Source: Yponomeuta sedellus
Taxonomy: Eukaryota > Arthropoda > Insecta > Lepidoptera > Yponomeutidae
Reading direction: 5' to 3'
Length of the DNA stretch: 64,000 nucleotides
NCBI GenBank assembly: GCA_934045075.1
Contig: OW203723.1
Coordinates: forward strand, 21,157,615 to 21,221,614
Part shown: positions 53,994-62,784 of the stretch, in pieces
How the letters are laid out: every line of letters begins with the position of its first letter
Position numbering within the stretch: position 1 is the stretch's first letter
Position numbers and translations under genes: made by a program
Notes under the pieces: generated by a model
Told to the model about the DNA's origin: nothing
What the model saw: the letters and a program-made list of their open reading frames with translations, nothing else
Databases searched by the model: none

Positions 53994-54722
53994 ATGAAAG
54001 GGAAAGGACTTCTCAATACTTTAATCAATAATTTACCAATAGAGTTACACTTACCAGGCTACAACTACTGCGGTCCAGGTACTCGATTACAAGAACGTTT
54101 GCAAAGAGGCGATAAAGGCATAAACCCTTTGGACAGCGCTTGTATGCTGCACGACATAGCTTATTCAAAGTATTCAAGTTTAGAAGATCGGCATAAGGCT
54201 GACTTAGAGCTAAGAAAGATGGCAAAGCAACGATTAAAATCAGAAGATGCTAGCAGAGGTGAAAAAGTTGCATCATGGTTGGTGAATAAAGTAATGAAAG
54301 CAAAAATTAAATCGGGTGCTGGAATTAAATCATTCAAAACTTCTATGGCTAAATTAAAATCGCATCTGAAAAAAAAGAAACCTAAAAATATTCAAGATGC
54401 TATTCAGTTTGCATACTTAGCAGCAAAAAAAATATTTCATAAGAAAAATAATATGAAGCTGCCAAGAATTATTCCCATCCCTAAAACTGGAGGAATACTT
54501 CCACTCATTCCTATTTTTGCTGGTCTATCAGCATTGGGTTCTTTAGCTGGAGGTATTGGTGGAATAGCAAAAGCAGTTAATGATTACAAGTCAGCCCAAA
54601 AAAATCTTTCTGAATCCGTGCGTCACAATAAAATGATGGAATCGATCTCCTTAGGCAAAGGTTTATACATCAAACCATACAAGACAGGTAAGGGATTGTG
54701 CGTACATTCTTCAAAAAACTAG
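53994..54722 (+). CDS. Phospholipase A2-like minor virion protein
   Basis: 242 residues. The N-terminal part is a secreted/parvovirus-type PLA2: calcium-loop sequence YCGPGT at 25-30 and catalytic HD at 53-54 in CMLHDIAYS. The middle is strongly basic (KSHLKKKKPKN, about 122-132). Residues 163-195 are hydrophobic and Gly-rich (GGILPLIPIFAGLSALGSLA), fit to enter a membrane. GKGL-type motifs recur at the N terminus (residues 3-6) and at the C terminus (221-224, 232-235). In parvoviruses and adintoviruses the PLA2 opens the endosomal membrane during entry; this role is carried over by homology. The next gene starts inside its last 25 bases. Confidence 0.88.
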   Translation: MKGKGLLNTLINNLPIELHLPGYNYCGPGTRLQERLQRGDKGINPLDSACMLHDIAYSKYSSLEDRHKADLELRKMAKQRLKSEDASRGEKVASWLVNKVMKAKIKSGAGIKSFKTSMAKLKSHLKKKKPKNIQDAIQFAYLAAKKIFHKKNNMKLPRIIPIPKTGGILPLIPIFAGLSALGSLAGGIGGIAKAVNDYKSAQKNLSESVRHNKMMESISLGKGLYIKPYKTGKGLCVHSSKN

Positions 54723-55093
54723 TTAAAAGGTTACCCAGACGAGCACTGAGTAATATAGATTTAATATATTATACTCGGGACATCCCATACTTTCGAGGTG
54801 TCTATATGAGAGACACTTTACCAAGCAAATCAAATAACATCGAGTGCGCTATCCTGAATCTAGATAATTCAATAAATCCGGGAACTCACTGGGTAGCCTA
54901 CATTAAGATAAATAATTACAGCGTGTACTTTGATAGTTATGGTTTAAAACCACCTGTAGAATTAATCAAGTACTTAACAAAAAACACTAACGTTTATTAT
55001 AGTTATATGAACTATCAACAAAACAACACCTATAATTGCGGTCATTTATGCATAAAATTTTTAAAAACATTCTGGTTGAAACATTTATATTAA
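54698..55093 (+). CDS. Adenain-type virion maturation cysteine protease
   Basis: 131 residues. It has the adenovirus-protease/Ulp1 arrangement: catalytic His64 in NPGTHWVAY, acidic Asp79 in VYFDSYGLKPP, a Gln pair at 107-108 for the oxyanion hole, and nucleophile Cys114 in YNCGHLC. Length and order agree with Polinton proteases, which cleave capsid precursors. The ATG at 54698 lies inside the end of the PLA2 gene in another frame. The Arg/Lys-rich first 16 residues may bind DNA, the known cofactor of adenain. The frame is intact. Confidence 0.92.
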   Translation: MRTFFKKLVKRLPRRALSNIDLIYYTRDIPYFRGVYMRDTLPSKSNNIECAILNLDNSINPGTHWVAYIKINNYSVYFDSYGLKPPVELIKYLTKNTNVYYSYMNYQQNNTYNCGHLCIKFLKTFWLKHLY

Positions 55094-55124
55094 GAAATCA
55101 TAAACTATTCTCACCATTATTACG

Positions 55125-55796
55125 ATGTCATTCACGCTATCAATAACCGGTTGTAAACCAGCTTTGTCAACATTTTATTCGCCGGCTCTGCAGCTTGATG
55201 GTGAATATGAATGTGGGCTGATCTTTTTTTCGACGTTTAATTCGATTCCTAACATAGAATGCTACAACAACAAATTTCATTATGGCGACAACGAAATGAT
55301 TGAAATACCCGAAGGATCATACGAGCTATTAGATATAAATGACTTTTTAAAAACAAATTTAGTAGACTGTACGTTTAATTTGATATGTAACAATAACACT
55401 TTGAGCACAAAAATAATTTGTTCAAAAGATATTCATTTTGAGAAATCCGGTTCAATCGGAAGGATATTGGGTTTTGGAAATCAGACTCTTAAAGCTAATA
55501 TATTACATGAGTCTCTCTTCCCTGTAAACATTCTACCAACAACCATCGTTCGAATAGAATGTGATATCGTGAGCGGATCGTACATAAATGGGAAGCCTAG
55601 CCATATAATTTACGAATTTGCACCTAATGTACCGCCAGGGTACAGGATTATAGAAATCCCAAAAAATTTGATATATTTCCCAGTAAATCAAAATACAGTT
55701 AGCGAGATTAATATAAGGATTTTGGATGCAAATAACAACCTTATAAATCTACGACAAGAAGAACTACAGTTATATTTACACCTAAGACGAAAATGA
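55125..55796 (+). CDS. Penton-like (single jelly-roll) minor capsid protein
   Basis: 223 residues, rich in beta-strand patterns and without basic stretches until the last few residues. The start MSFTLSITGCKPALSTFYSP and the mid-section GRILGFGNQTLKA match what I know of Polinton/adintovirus penton proteins, and its place next to the major capsid gene is the usual one. It would form the capsid vertices. Its TGA overlaps the start of the 48-residue gene as ATGA (55793-55796). Assignment is by pattern and context, without a structure search. Confidence 0.8.
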   Translation: MSFTLSITGCKPALSTFYSPALQLDGEYECGLIFFSTFNSIPNIECYNNKFHYGDNEMIEIPEGSYELLDINDFLKTNLVDCTFNLICNNNTLSTKIICSKDIHFEKSGSIGRILGFGNQTLKANILHESLFPVNILPTTIVRIECDIVSGSYINGKPSHIIYEFAPNVPPGYRIIEIPKNLIYFPVNQNTVSEINIRILDANNNLINLRQEELQLYLHLRRK

Positions 55797-55939
55797 TAGA
55801 TTTCATAAATAAAACATTGGTACCCAAAACCAAAGATCTCAGTACAACACATCCACCGCAACAGAAACCACCTGCTAAAAAGAAAAAACTGACTAAGGAA
55901 AATAAACAATTTCTCAGATACTTAAAAGTCATAAAATGA
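55793..55939 (+). CDS. 48-residue basic protein between penton and major capsid genes
   Basis: A complete small ORF that is easy to miss. It starts at the ATG overlapping the penton stop (ATGA at 55793) and ends at a TGA overlapping the major-capsid ATG (ATGA at 55936). The protein begins MIDFINKTLVPKTKDL, has a Pro-rich then Lys-rich middle (KPPAKKKKLTKENKQFLRYL) and is strongly basic at its C-terminal half. The exact tiling with both neighbours argues that it is real. A small DNA-condensing core protein or a capsid cement peptide is possible; neither is shown. Confidence 0.8.
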   Translation: MIDFINKTLVPKTKDLSTTHPPQQKPPAKKKKLTKENKQFLRYLKVIK

Positions 55940-57150
55940 ATATCTTAAATATCTTGGATTCTTTCGCCTACGACAACAGCATTGAAAGCTACCAAATCCA
56001 TTCGTATAAGCCCTACATTAATAGTTTTAACAAAAACGATGAAATACGCATTCCCATCAATCAACAAGACTTATACGTCTTACCGTCACAGAGTACACTA
56101 TACATCGAAGGTTCTATCACAGTGCACCGTCCAAATGGCGATAAAAAAGAGAGAGTGAGTAATATTGAGTTGGTGAATAATGCAGCGCTTTTTCTTTTCC
56201 AAGACATTCGATATGAACTAAATGGCGTAGAAATTGATAGGATAAAAAATGCTGGGATCACAACTACTATTAAATCATTGCTCTCGATGAATGAAAATGA
56301 ATCAAAAATGTCACGGCTATGGGGGTGGGACATTGATGGAATAAAAAATACTACTGGTAATTTTTCCGCCTGTATCCCATTGAATAAAGTTTTAGGTTTC
56401 GCTGAAGATTATAATAAAATAATAATGAACTGTAAACATGAGCTGGTTCTTTTGCGTAGTAATACAAACCTTAATTCTATTAAATTAACCACTAATGAAG
56501 TGTTAGATGACATAACCATTAACAAAATTGTATGGAGAGTACCGCATATAAAAGTATCTGATCGTGAAAGAGTTAACTTGCTGAGATGTTTGGAGAAAGA
56601 TAGACCTATCAGTTTAGCATTTAGGAATTGGGATCTCTATGAATACCCTCTTTTACCACAGACTACAAAACATACTTGGTCTATAAAAACCACATCTCAA
56701 TTAGAGAAACCACGTTATGTGATTATTGGTTTACAAACTAATCGGAAAAGTTTAGGTATGAAAGACATGTCTCACTTTGATCATTGTTATGTACGTGATG
56801 TCAAGGTTTTTTTAAATTCAACTTACTTTCCATATGAAAGTCTCAATATTAAGTTTACTGAAGAAAGGTATATGATATTATATGAGCAGTACGCTAGATT
56901 CCAACAGTCTTACTATGGACGTCGGTGTGAGCCGTTGTTAAATCTGAAGGATTTCAAAGATAAAGCACCATTATTTGTAATAGATTGCTGCAGGCAAAAT
57001 GAGACCCTGAAGACAGGTCCCATTGATGTTAGAGTAGAAATAGAGAGTGATTTAGAAATACCAGATCAAACTTCTGCTTACTGCCTCATACTAAACGATT
57101 GTGTAATCGAATATAAACCACTTTCTAACATCGTTAAAAAAATAACATGA
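55936..57150 (+). CDS. Major capsid protein (double jelly-roll, hexon-like)
   Basis: 404 residues. It starts MNILNILDSFAYDNSIESYQ, continues with the N-terminal strand pattern EIRIPINQQDLYVLPSQSTL and includes LFLFQDIRYELNGVEIDR, which I recognise from Polinton/adintovirus-type major capsid proteins. Size is somewhat below adenovirus hexon, as expected for this group. It would build the icosahedral shell with the penton-like protein. It is joined to the genes on both sides by ATGA overlaps. The frame is intact. Confidence 0.85.
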   Translation: MNILNILDSFAYDNSIESYQIHSYKPYINSFNKNDEIRIPINQQDLYVLPSQSTLYIEGSITVHRPNGDKKERVSNIELVNNAALFLFQDIRYELNGVEIDRIKNAGITTTIKSLLSMNENESKMSRLWGWDIDGIKNTTGNFSACIPLNKVLGFAEDYNKIIMNCKHELVLLRSNTNLNSIKLTTNEVLDDITINKIVWRVPHIKVSDRERVNLLRCLEKDRPISLAFRNWDLYEYPLLPQTTKHTWSIKTTSQLEKPRYVIIGLQTNRKSLGMKDMSHFDHCYVRDVKVFLNSTYFPYESLNIKFTEERYMILYEQYARFQQSYYGRRCEPLLNLKDFKDKAPLFVIDCCRQNETLKTGPIDVRVEIESDLEIPDQTSAYCLILNDCVIEYKPLSNIVKKIT

Positions 57151-57635
57151 ATTCTGAACATATTTTTGTAGATTTACAAGGATTTAGAGATTATAAAAAT
57201 AATTTTATTATTAAAGAGTTTGCTCTCGCTACTAAAGAATTTACTATGGTCTACTTGGTAAAACCTCCTTATCCATTTTCTACTTTATCAGATAGCGAAA
57301 AAAAGCAAGTTGTTTGGTTGGAAAAGAATAGAGGAATTTATTGGCGTGAAGGTTTTATTGACTACCGCGAATTTCATAGGTTAATTTATAGTTTATTGAG
57401 GAATAAGAAAATTTTTGTAAAAGGTTTAGAAAAAATCATGTGGGTAAATAAACTTTGTGGTGATTGTTGTGTTATTAATATCGAGGAAAATCAATGTCCT
57501 AATATAAAATACCTGCATGATAAATATAGTGTATGCAATTTTACGTGTTTTTCTCACCACAAACAATGTGCGTTGAAAAATGTACTATGTGTCAAGAAAT
57601 GGTTTTATGAAAATAATGTTATAGAATTTATTTAG
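57147..57635 (+). CDS. Conserved Polinton-associated protein, possible RNase H-fold
   Basis: 162 residues, starting with the ATGA overlap at 57147. It opens HIFVDLQGFRDYKNNFIIKE; an acidic residue on a first strand followed by Gln and a second-strand FALAT recalls exonuclease-type RNase H folds, but the usual DxE pair is not complete. A Cys/His-rich tail (CNFTCFSHHKQCALKNVLC) could bind zinc. I recognise similar proteins in insect Polinton-like loci; the function is unknown. It closes the plus-strand block, with AATAAA at 57677-57682. Confidence 0.7.
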   Translation: MNSEHIFVDLQGFRDYKNNFIIKEFALATKEFTMVYLVKPPYPFSTLSDSEKKQVVWLEKNRGIYWREGFIDYREFHRLIYSLLRNKKIFVKGLEKIMWVNKLCGDCCVINIEENQCPNIKYLHDKYSVCNFTCFSHHKQCALKNVLCVKKWFYENNVIEFI

Positions 57636-57676
57636 AATAAGCAAGTATTTATGTAACTTTTTTATTGAAAGTAAGA

Positions 57677-57682
57677 AATAAA
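57677..57682 (+). terminator. Polyadenylation signal of the plus-strand block
   Basis: AATAAA 42 bases after the stop of the 162-residue gene, facing the signal of the minus-strand gene only 30 bases away. Confidence 0.7.
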
Positions 57683-57711
57683 TGTAAATGTATTTAAAAA
57701 AGAAAACATGT

Positions 57712-57717
57712 TTTATT
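57712..57717 (-). terminator. Polyadenylation signal of the 126-residue minus-strand gene
   Basis: AATAAA on the minus strand, 27 bases past the stop codon at 57744. With the plus-strand signal it makes a tight convergent end. Confidence 0.7.
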
Positions 57718-57743
57718 TAATAAATTTTTAATTTAAAACGAAA

Positions 57744-58214
57744 TTAATAACTATTGCACATATTTTTAGAAATGTTCTTAACTACGTTTTCCACCATGTC
57801 CATTATTTCGTCTACAGGATCTATCACAACATATTGGGCACTTAACACCGCACTTTCACTGTTTGTGTCCTTACACTCATTTAAGTCGAATACTTCTATT
57901 TTTATCAACCGATTTCCTCTTCTTGCCGCCTTGCTAACCACATATGATGTAGACGTGGAGTCCTTTGCAACCCGTTTCCTTGAAGTCTTACTTTTCCGCT
58001 TCCCCACGTCTGATGGAGCCGGGTTTCGTATTTCTTCGACATCACTATCGAACCCACTCAAAATATTTTGCGCGTAGTAGTAAGGGTCAGTCGGATCAGT
58101 CTCGCCTAAAATCTGAAAAAAACAAAAAAAAAAATTATTAAAAATATTCAAACCTATTTCAAACTGTGTAATATAAATTGGATGGAAAAAAATAATGCTT
58201 ACCGAAATCGACAT
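57744..58214 (-). CDS. Small spliced gene, predicted 126 residues, function unknown
   Basis: Exon 1 (58214-58203) codes Met-Ser-Ile-Ser and ends at a consensus donor, tcg|gtaagc. The intron (58202-58113, 90 bases) ends in a long T-rich tract and ttttttcag. Exon 2 (58112-57744) runs in phase to the stop. The unspliced frame is also open, but would add a Phe/Ile-rich stretch coded by the polypyrimidine tract, so splicing is the better model. The protein is acidic at the N terminus (ETDPTDPYYY, FDSDVEE), then has a basic patch GKRKSKTSRKR (nuclear-signal-like), then an acidic C-terminal half. No known domain recognised. The start is close to a tight upstream region without an obvious TATA box. 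Confidence 0.6.
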   Translation of the reverse strand: MSISVSIIFFHPIYITQFEIGLNIFNNFFFCFFQILGETDPTDPYYYAQNILSGFDSDVEEIRNPAPSDVGKRKSKTSRKRVAKDSTSTSYVVSKAARRGNRLIKIEVFDLNECKDTNSESAVLSAQYVVIDPVDEIMDMVENVVKNISKNMCNSY

Positions 58215-59161
58215 GTTTTCACGTCTGCTGATCTTCTAGTTGGCTCGAACGATGCAGTAACAATAAATTATTGAACCACCAAATATAAAATGGATTTGTA
58301 GATGAGTGTAACTTACCTATTCATACGTTTCGATCGCTCTAGAAAATTAATCCTGTCTCTTTTAATACATATAAGAGTGAGCGAGCTCGAATTCGTAGTC
58401 AGCATTATCAATATCGAATGTGTTTGAATCAAGTATGTCATTGCTGACTAAGTAAATAGTAGTCATTGAACCCTTGCGCGCTATGCAACATCGATGCGCC
58501 TCCCTTGCTGTTTGCAACATCGCTAACACCTTGACTTGACCTACTTTTGACTGTCTCGTCGGTCTAGTGATGATAGCGTTTGATTACTATTGCAGAGGTC
58601 GTGGGCTCGATTCCCACAGGGAGCTGTCATACTTTCAGTAGACACGAAATCAAAACTTCATTGAATATAGTTTAGCTCTCCTCATCCCACCGCGCTCAAG
58701 ACTATGTCTATAGCAAAAATTTCTGAGATATGTAGGAACTAACAATACTTACATATTCTTTTGTTTTTGTAACATTAGGTAACAATGTTAGGTCATGGAA
58801 ATAAAAGAAGCTGGTAGTATAACCCAATTTATTCACCCAAAACTATACTTATTAGCTTATAGTACATAACACTTTTATAACTAAGTACCTATCTATTTTA
58901 ATTCATTACATTATTAGTTCACTTAAATAAATACGCTATTCTTAACATACCTAAAGAGCTTTAGCTTTAACTTGAAGAGCATAAGAACGAAAACATAATA
59001 TTAAGCTTATTCCACACTAGCTCTATCGCGGCGGTTACCGCAGCCGCAATCCATACACATAGCATCTAAGACTGAAACAGATCTATGAAATACATCATAT
59101 CACGATATTTTGATTACATATTTTTAAATTTTATCCCATGGTCAATTTTACTATCTTATTT
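58215..59161. other. Non-coding gap of about 0.95 kb inside the element; tRNA-like SINE head
   Basis: No ORF found. 58557-58625 carries gtcggtctagtgatgatagc (box A like) and gtgggctcgattcccacagg (box B), like the family G fragments at 32.2 and 63.4 kb. It either holds promoters for the 126-residue gene or is host DNA/insertion splitting the virus genome. Confidence 0.45.
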
Positions 59162-62100
59162 TCATAATATTGAGGTATGGCCCCACGCTTTAGTTGAGAT
59201 TTGATCCCGATGAATCAAACGTTTATCATCATTTCTCGATAGAGCTATTTTGTTGACACTTTGCGTAAATATTTCATGTTTTATCGATTTAAACAAGATA
59301 TTTCTCTTGCGCAGCACATTACCTTCAAACAAGGTCTGCTCATAATTACTAAAGTTAAGACCGCGAATAACGCTCATTTTTACTCCTTTGGCCTTTTTGA
59401 CAGTTTTTTCTAAAGTTTTGAAACAGTACAGTTTTGATCGTAATCCTACAAATTCTGTAATAATTTCACCACCCATTTCATCCTTAAATAGCCCAGGAAT
59501 CTTTTTGTTTTTTAATGGAATTTGATGTATATTATTACTATCGTAATTACTCGTATCAAAGTAAGGTAGTAAACGGTATTTCAAATCTAGGAAGAAGTCC
59601 TCTGTGGACAAATGATAGATGAAGCTATCCGTATCAGTATAGCACATCTCAACATATTTCCCATACATAGGTTTAATAATTGAATAATGAAAGTCATACA
59701 TGTGGCTTTTGGATAACTCAAGAACAGTAAACCCAATGTAGATAGGTTTATCTAAAACCACACGTTCTGGTTTCATTTGGATGGCAACCAAATTTTCGGA
59801 AAAAACTGAAGCACTGTGAAAGTTTGGACGGGCTATCAATTTTTCTGCCGATGTGCATTTTTTCGTTTTGTTTTGACTATCGCTCCATTGATTTACCAAA
59901 TAGACGTTTACTCTGTGTTCAGTATTTTCTATAGTCTTTCCAAATATGCTGTTGTTCAAGAGTTTGAAAAAGTCTTGTTCGAAAGTTGATTGGGCTTGTT
60001 GCCTCAGTTTTGTATTAAGTTCAATGTATTGTTTGAGATAAACACTTTGACGAAAAGTAATGACTCTATGGATTTTTCTTAGTATTAATCCATGTTTCAA
60101 GCATGTTTTAAGATGCACATAATGAATAACATATCGATATTTATCGTATAGGTTAGGGATTAATTTCGAACTCTTTCCACCGGGTGGTATGCATCGCTCA
60201 GGACAAAATGGGAAATCATTGTGATAGTCGTGTAGGTGTGTAGGATAAATAATATCCACTTCAAGAATATAACCAAAAGATGCATTATCAGGAACTGATG
60301 TGATATCAATGGTATTCACTTCAGACTGTTCCAAAAATCTGAAATCTGACAAAGGTAATACTTGAGACATGCTGAAGCCGTATAAATTGTTAGCATCAAT
60401 ATACGTTATGAAGGACTCGGGACGTGATGGGTCGTACTCAGACATGTATTTATTGTTTGCTTTCGCATGTCGCTTGGAACACATACATACACCACCCCGT
60501 ATTCCATCCTGAATCATCCGAATAATCGCTAAGTCGCTAAGCAATTCTAATCTGACCTTAGTTTTCAAAAGCATCGCATCAAATGATAAGCTGGGTGCTG
60601 TGAGGTAGAATGCCGGGTCTAATTGATAATATCGTTTACATGTTTTGCGGAAATGTTCAAAAATATCGGCTAGTAGCAAGACATCTGTTTTAACGTATAG
60701 ATCAGTGTATTCACCTAAGTTACGAATGGAGAAAGTTGACCATACTGACTTGGCATGTTCATAATCTTGATCAGAAATTTCTTCACCACTGATAGTATTA
60801 TAAAAAGCAGATTTGGGTGGGAGGGAATTTTCTTCGTAGCATTTCCAATGTGACATATAGTCATATGGATAAACACCTTTGCGAGTGAGTAATTTGAGTT
60901 CAGTGTCATTTGCAAAAAATGATTTCAACAACGAGAATTCCTCCACCTTCATTGTTTTCGTGAGTTTTTCTAAACTGGTACCTAAAAATTTAAATGAATC
61001 GATAAATCGAAGTTGGATACCTTCATCTTTCGATAATGGTATATACTTCGTGAAAGAAATATAGTTTTCTTTTGTTTTAGGTATTATTCTAATCGGACCA
61101 GGCGCCTCGCCTAGTTCTTTGATAAATAAATGGCAATCGTAGCCTGACAAATTGTGGAAAACAACTGGAACAAAATTTGGTAGTTTAAATTGTAAATTAC
61201 AATGCTTGTGAGCTGCCCCCCGATAGTGACCAGTGATGTGACAGTGGTCTCGAACCTTGTCAAATATTAAAAGATTATCACAAATATGACAGCGGACAGC
61301 ATTTTCAAAATTTTGTGAATCATTATCCGTGAATATAATTTTAATATTAGCTTTTAAAATAGTGTGTATTTGCTTCATGTCTCGATACAACCATTCTACA
61401 AATTTTGATACACAGTCTGATCCCCGATAGCTGACGTAGCGATTATACTTGGCATCCACTGTACAAACAATATAGTAACCAAACGCTGAGGGCACATGTT
61501 GTTGTAGCAGGCTAGTGCTCGCAATGTTAGGGTCTGCTTCACACCCCAGATGACGTTGAAGCATAGTCTCAAAATCAGCATAAATGATAAAGGGTATGTT
61601 TTGTTTTCGTTCGTAATTCTTAAATTGAAGAACCGACCCTTGGTTAGGAAGAGCTGTAGCAATACCACCACATGCATGAATGACTAGTTCATTAGATGTT
61701 TTAAAAAATAACAGACATGATGAGCAAAAATGCAGTTGCTGATGGTGTTTAGATATTTGGCTTCTAACCAGACGGGGAAGGTTTTTGATCAAACAAAAGT
61801 GAGAGCCCTCATCATTCTCGAGAAATAGCAGATGAACGATATTTTTCGCAGTGGAAGACTCTGATCTGTATAGTGGACCTACAACAGTTTTTTTGCCTTG
61901 TAAGCCATACACAAAAATAGCGATATCTGGATTATTTTTTTCAAACACCGGGATGTCAGAAAAAGTTACTGGATATGATAAGCCTTGAGTGTTAAAAATA
62001 TCGCGAAAATCGGGATAAGACGAGACACGATCGGGGTGGCTCTTTGAAGGGAATAGAGCAGCTGTAACACACCAAAGAAAACAATAAGGATCATCATTTT

Positions 62101-62668
62101 TTATATTCAAACATGCTTTTTTGTTTTTTATAAATTTTGGTAAATCTATAAACGATGACCCACTCAATGGTTGATATTTATTTACATTGATTTCCAAATG
62201 AGAGTTACTCAAAAATGTCCAACCGCTATCTCGCTCTTGAAACTCTTCAAGCTTTTTTTTCAATGTATTTATGATTTCTGAAAAAATGGAATTGAAGTTG
62301 TGGTTCATGTGTATGGTAATGTTTTTCGTGCCAAACGATTTTAGTTCTTGCAAATCGTTTTTGTACATAAGGAAAAATGAAAAAAGCTCAACATTGACTT
62401 TTATGCAAACGTGTTTTTTCAATGAAATATCAATCAGAGATTTTAATTTATTATGGATAGACTCGAAAAAGGTTTCAATTGAGTGCTGACCATCACCGTT
62501 AGCCTGTATCTTATAAGTTGCAATACGATTACGGAATGCAGAGGTCAGAACCTCAACATCTTCTGACAAATGATGAGTTGCGACTTTGCTTTTGTGGTCA
62601 GTGCTGCGCATATGACCCACCCAACTTTTTGGGTTGACAAGAGTTTTGCAAGTAATGCAATAAGGCAT
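59162..62668 (-). CDS. Family B DNA polymerase, protein-primed type (Polinton PolB)
   Basis: 1168 residues, the full length expected. The order is: N-terminal C2H2 finger (C4, C7, H19, H25); ExoI FIIYADFETML (about 358-368); a Cys/His cluster RCHICDNL...DHCHITGHYRGAAH...HCN (about 455-490) resembling an HNH/endonuclease-VII fold; ExoII VVFHNLSGYDCHLF (about 500); ExoIII YVKTDVLLLADIF (about 655); motif A TYIDANNLYGFSM (about 755); motif B LLNNSIFGKTIEN (about 900); and motif C CYTDTDSF (about 1008). All catalytic acids are present, so proofreading and polymerisation could both be intact. Such polymerases copy linear viral genomes from a protein primer at the terminal repeats. It is divergent to the capsid block. 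Confidence 0.95.
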   Translation of the reverse strand: MPYCITCKTLVNPKSWVGHMRSTDHKSKVATHHLSEDVEVLTSAFRNRIATYKIQANGDGQHSIETFFESIHNKLKSLIDISLKKHVCIKVNVELFSFFLMYKNDLQELKSFGTKNITIHMNHNFNSIFSEIINTLKKKLEEFQERDSGWTFLSNSHLEINVNKYQPLSGSSFIDLPKFIKNKKACLNIKNDDPYCFLWCVTAALFPSKSHPDRVSSYPDFRDIFNTQGLSYPVTFSDIPVFEKNNPDIAIFVYGLQGKKTVVGPLYRSESSTAKNIVHLLFLENDEGSHFCLIKNLPRLVRSQISKHHQQLHFCSSCLLFFKTSNELVIHACGGIATALPNQGSVLQFKNYERKQNIPFIIYADFETMLQRHLGCEADPNIASTSLLQQHVPSAFGYYIVCTVDAKYNRYVSYRGSDCVSKFVEWLYRDMKQIHTILKANIKIIFTDNDSQNFENAVRCHICDNLLIFDKVRDHCHITGHYRGAAHKHCNLQFKLPNFVPVVFHNLSGYDCHLFIKELGEAPGPIRIIPKTKENYISFTKYIPLSKDEGIQLRFIDSFKFLGTSLEKLTKTMKVEEFSLLKSFFANDTELKLLTRKGVYPYDYMSHWKCYEENSLPPKSAFYNTISGEEISDQDYEHAKSVWSTFSIRNLGEYTDLYVKTDVLLLADIFEHFRKTCKRYYQLDPAFYLTAPSLSFDAMLLKTKVRLELLSDLAIIRMIQDGIRGGVCMCSKRHAKANNKYMSEYDPSRPESFITYIDANNLYGFSMSQVLPLSDFRFLEQSEVNTIDITSVPDNASFGYILEVDIIYPTHLHDYHNDFPFCPERCIPPGGKSSKLIPNLYDKYRYVIHYVHLKTCLKHGLILRKIHRVITFRQSVYLKQYIELNTKLRQQAQSTFEQDFFKLLNNSIFGKTIENTEHRVNVYLVNQWSDSQNKTKKCTSAEKLIARPNFHSASVFSENLVAIQMKPERVVLDKPIYIGFTVLELSKSHMYDFHYSIIKPMYGKYVEMCYTDTDSFIYHLSTEDFFLDLKYRLLPYFDTSNYDSNNIHQIPLKNKKIPGLFKDEMGGEIITEFVGLRSKLYCFKTLEKTVKKAKGVKMSVIRGLNFSNYEQTLFEGNVLRKRNILFKSIKHEIFTQSVNKIALSRNDDKRLIHRDQISTKAWGHTSIL

Positions 62669-62762
62669 TGTAAATAAAAAGTAGTAAGATTGACCAGGAA
62701 ACAGATAATTAAAATTTAGGTTTTAGACACAAAAATAAATAGGTAAGTAGCAAAATAATATG

Positions 62763-62768
62763 TTTATT
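62763..62768 (-). terminator. Polyadenylation signal of the minus-strand terminal exon
   Basis: AATAAA on the minus strand, 17 bases past the stop at 62785 and about 95 bases before the polymerase start. Confidence 0.6.
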
Positions 62769-62784
62769 ATAAATTAAAGGAATT

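Noticed and set aside
54025..56333. Minus-strand ORFs inside the capsid block (66-90 codons)
   Set aside because: They are antisense shadows of the intact plus-strand viral genes.
60715..62489. Short ORFs overlapping the PolB gene
   Set aside because: They are alternative-frame shadows of the 1168-codon polymerase.
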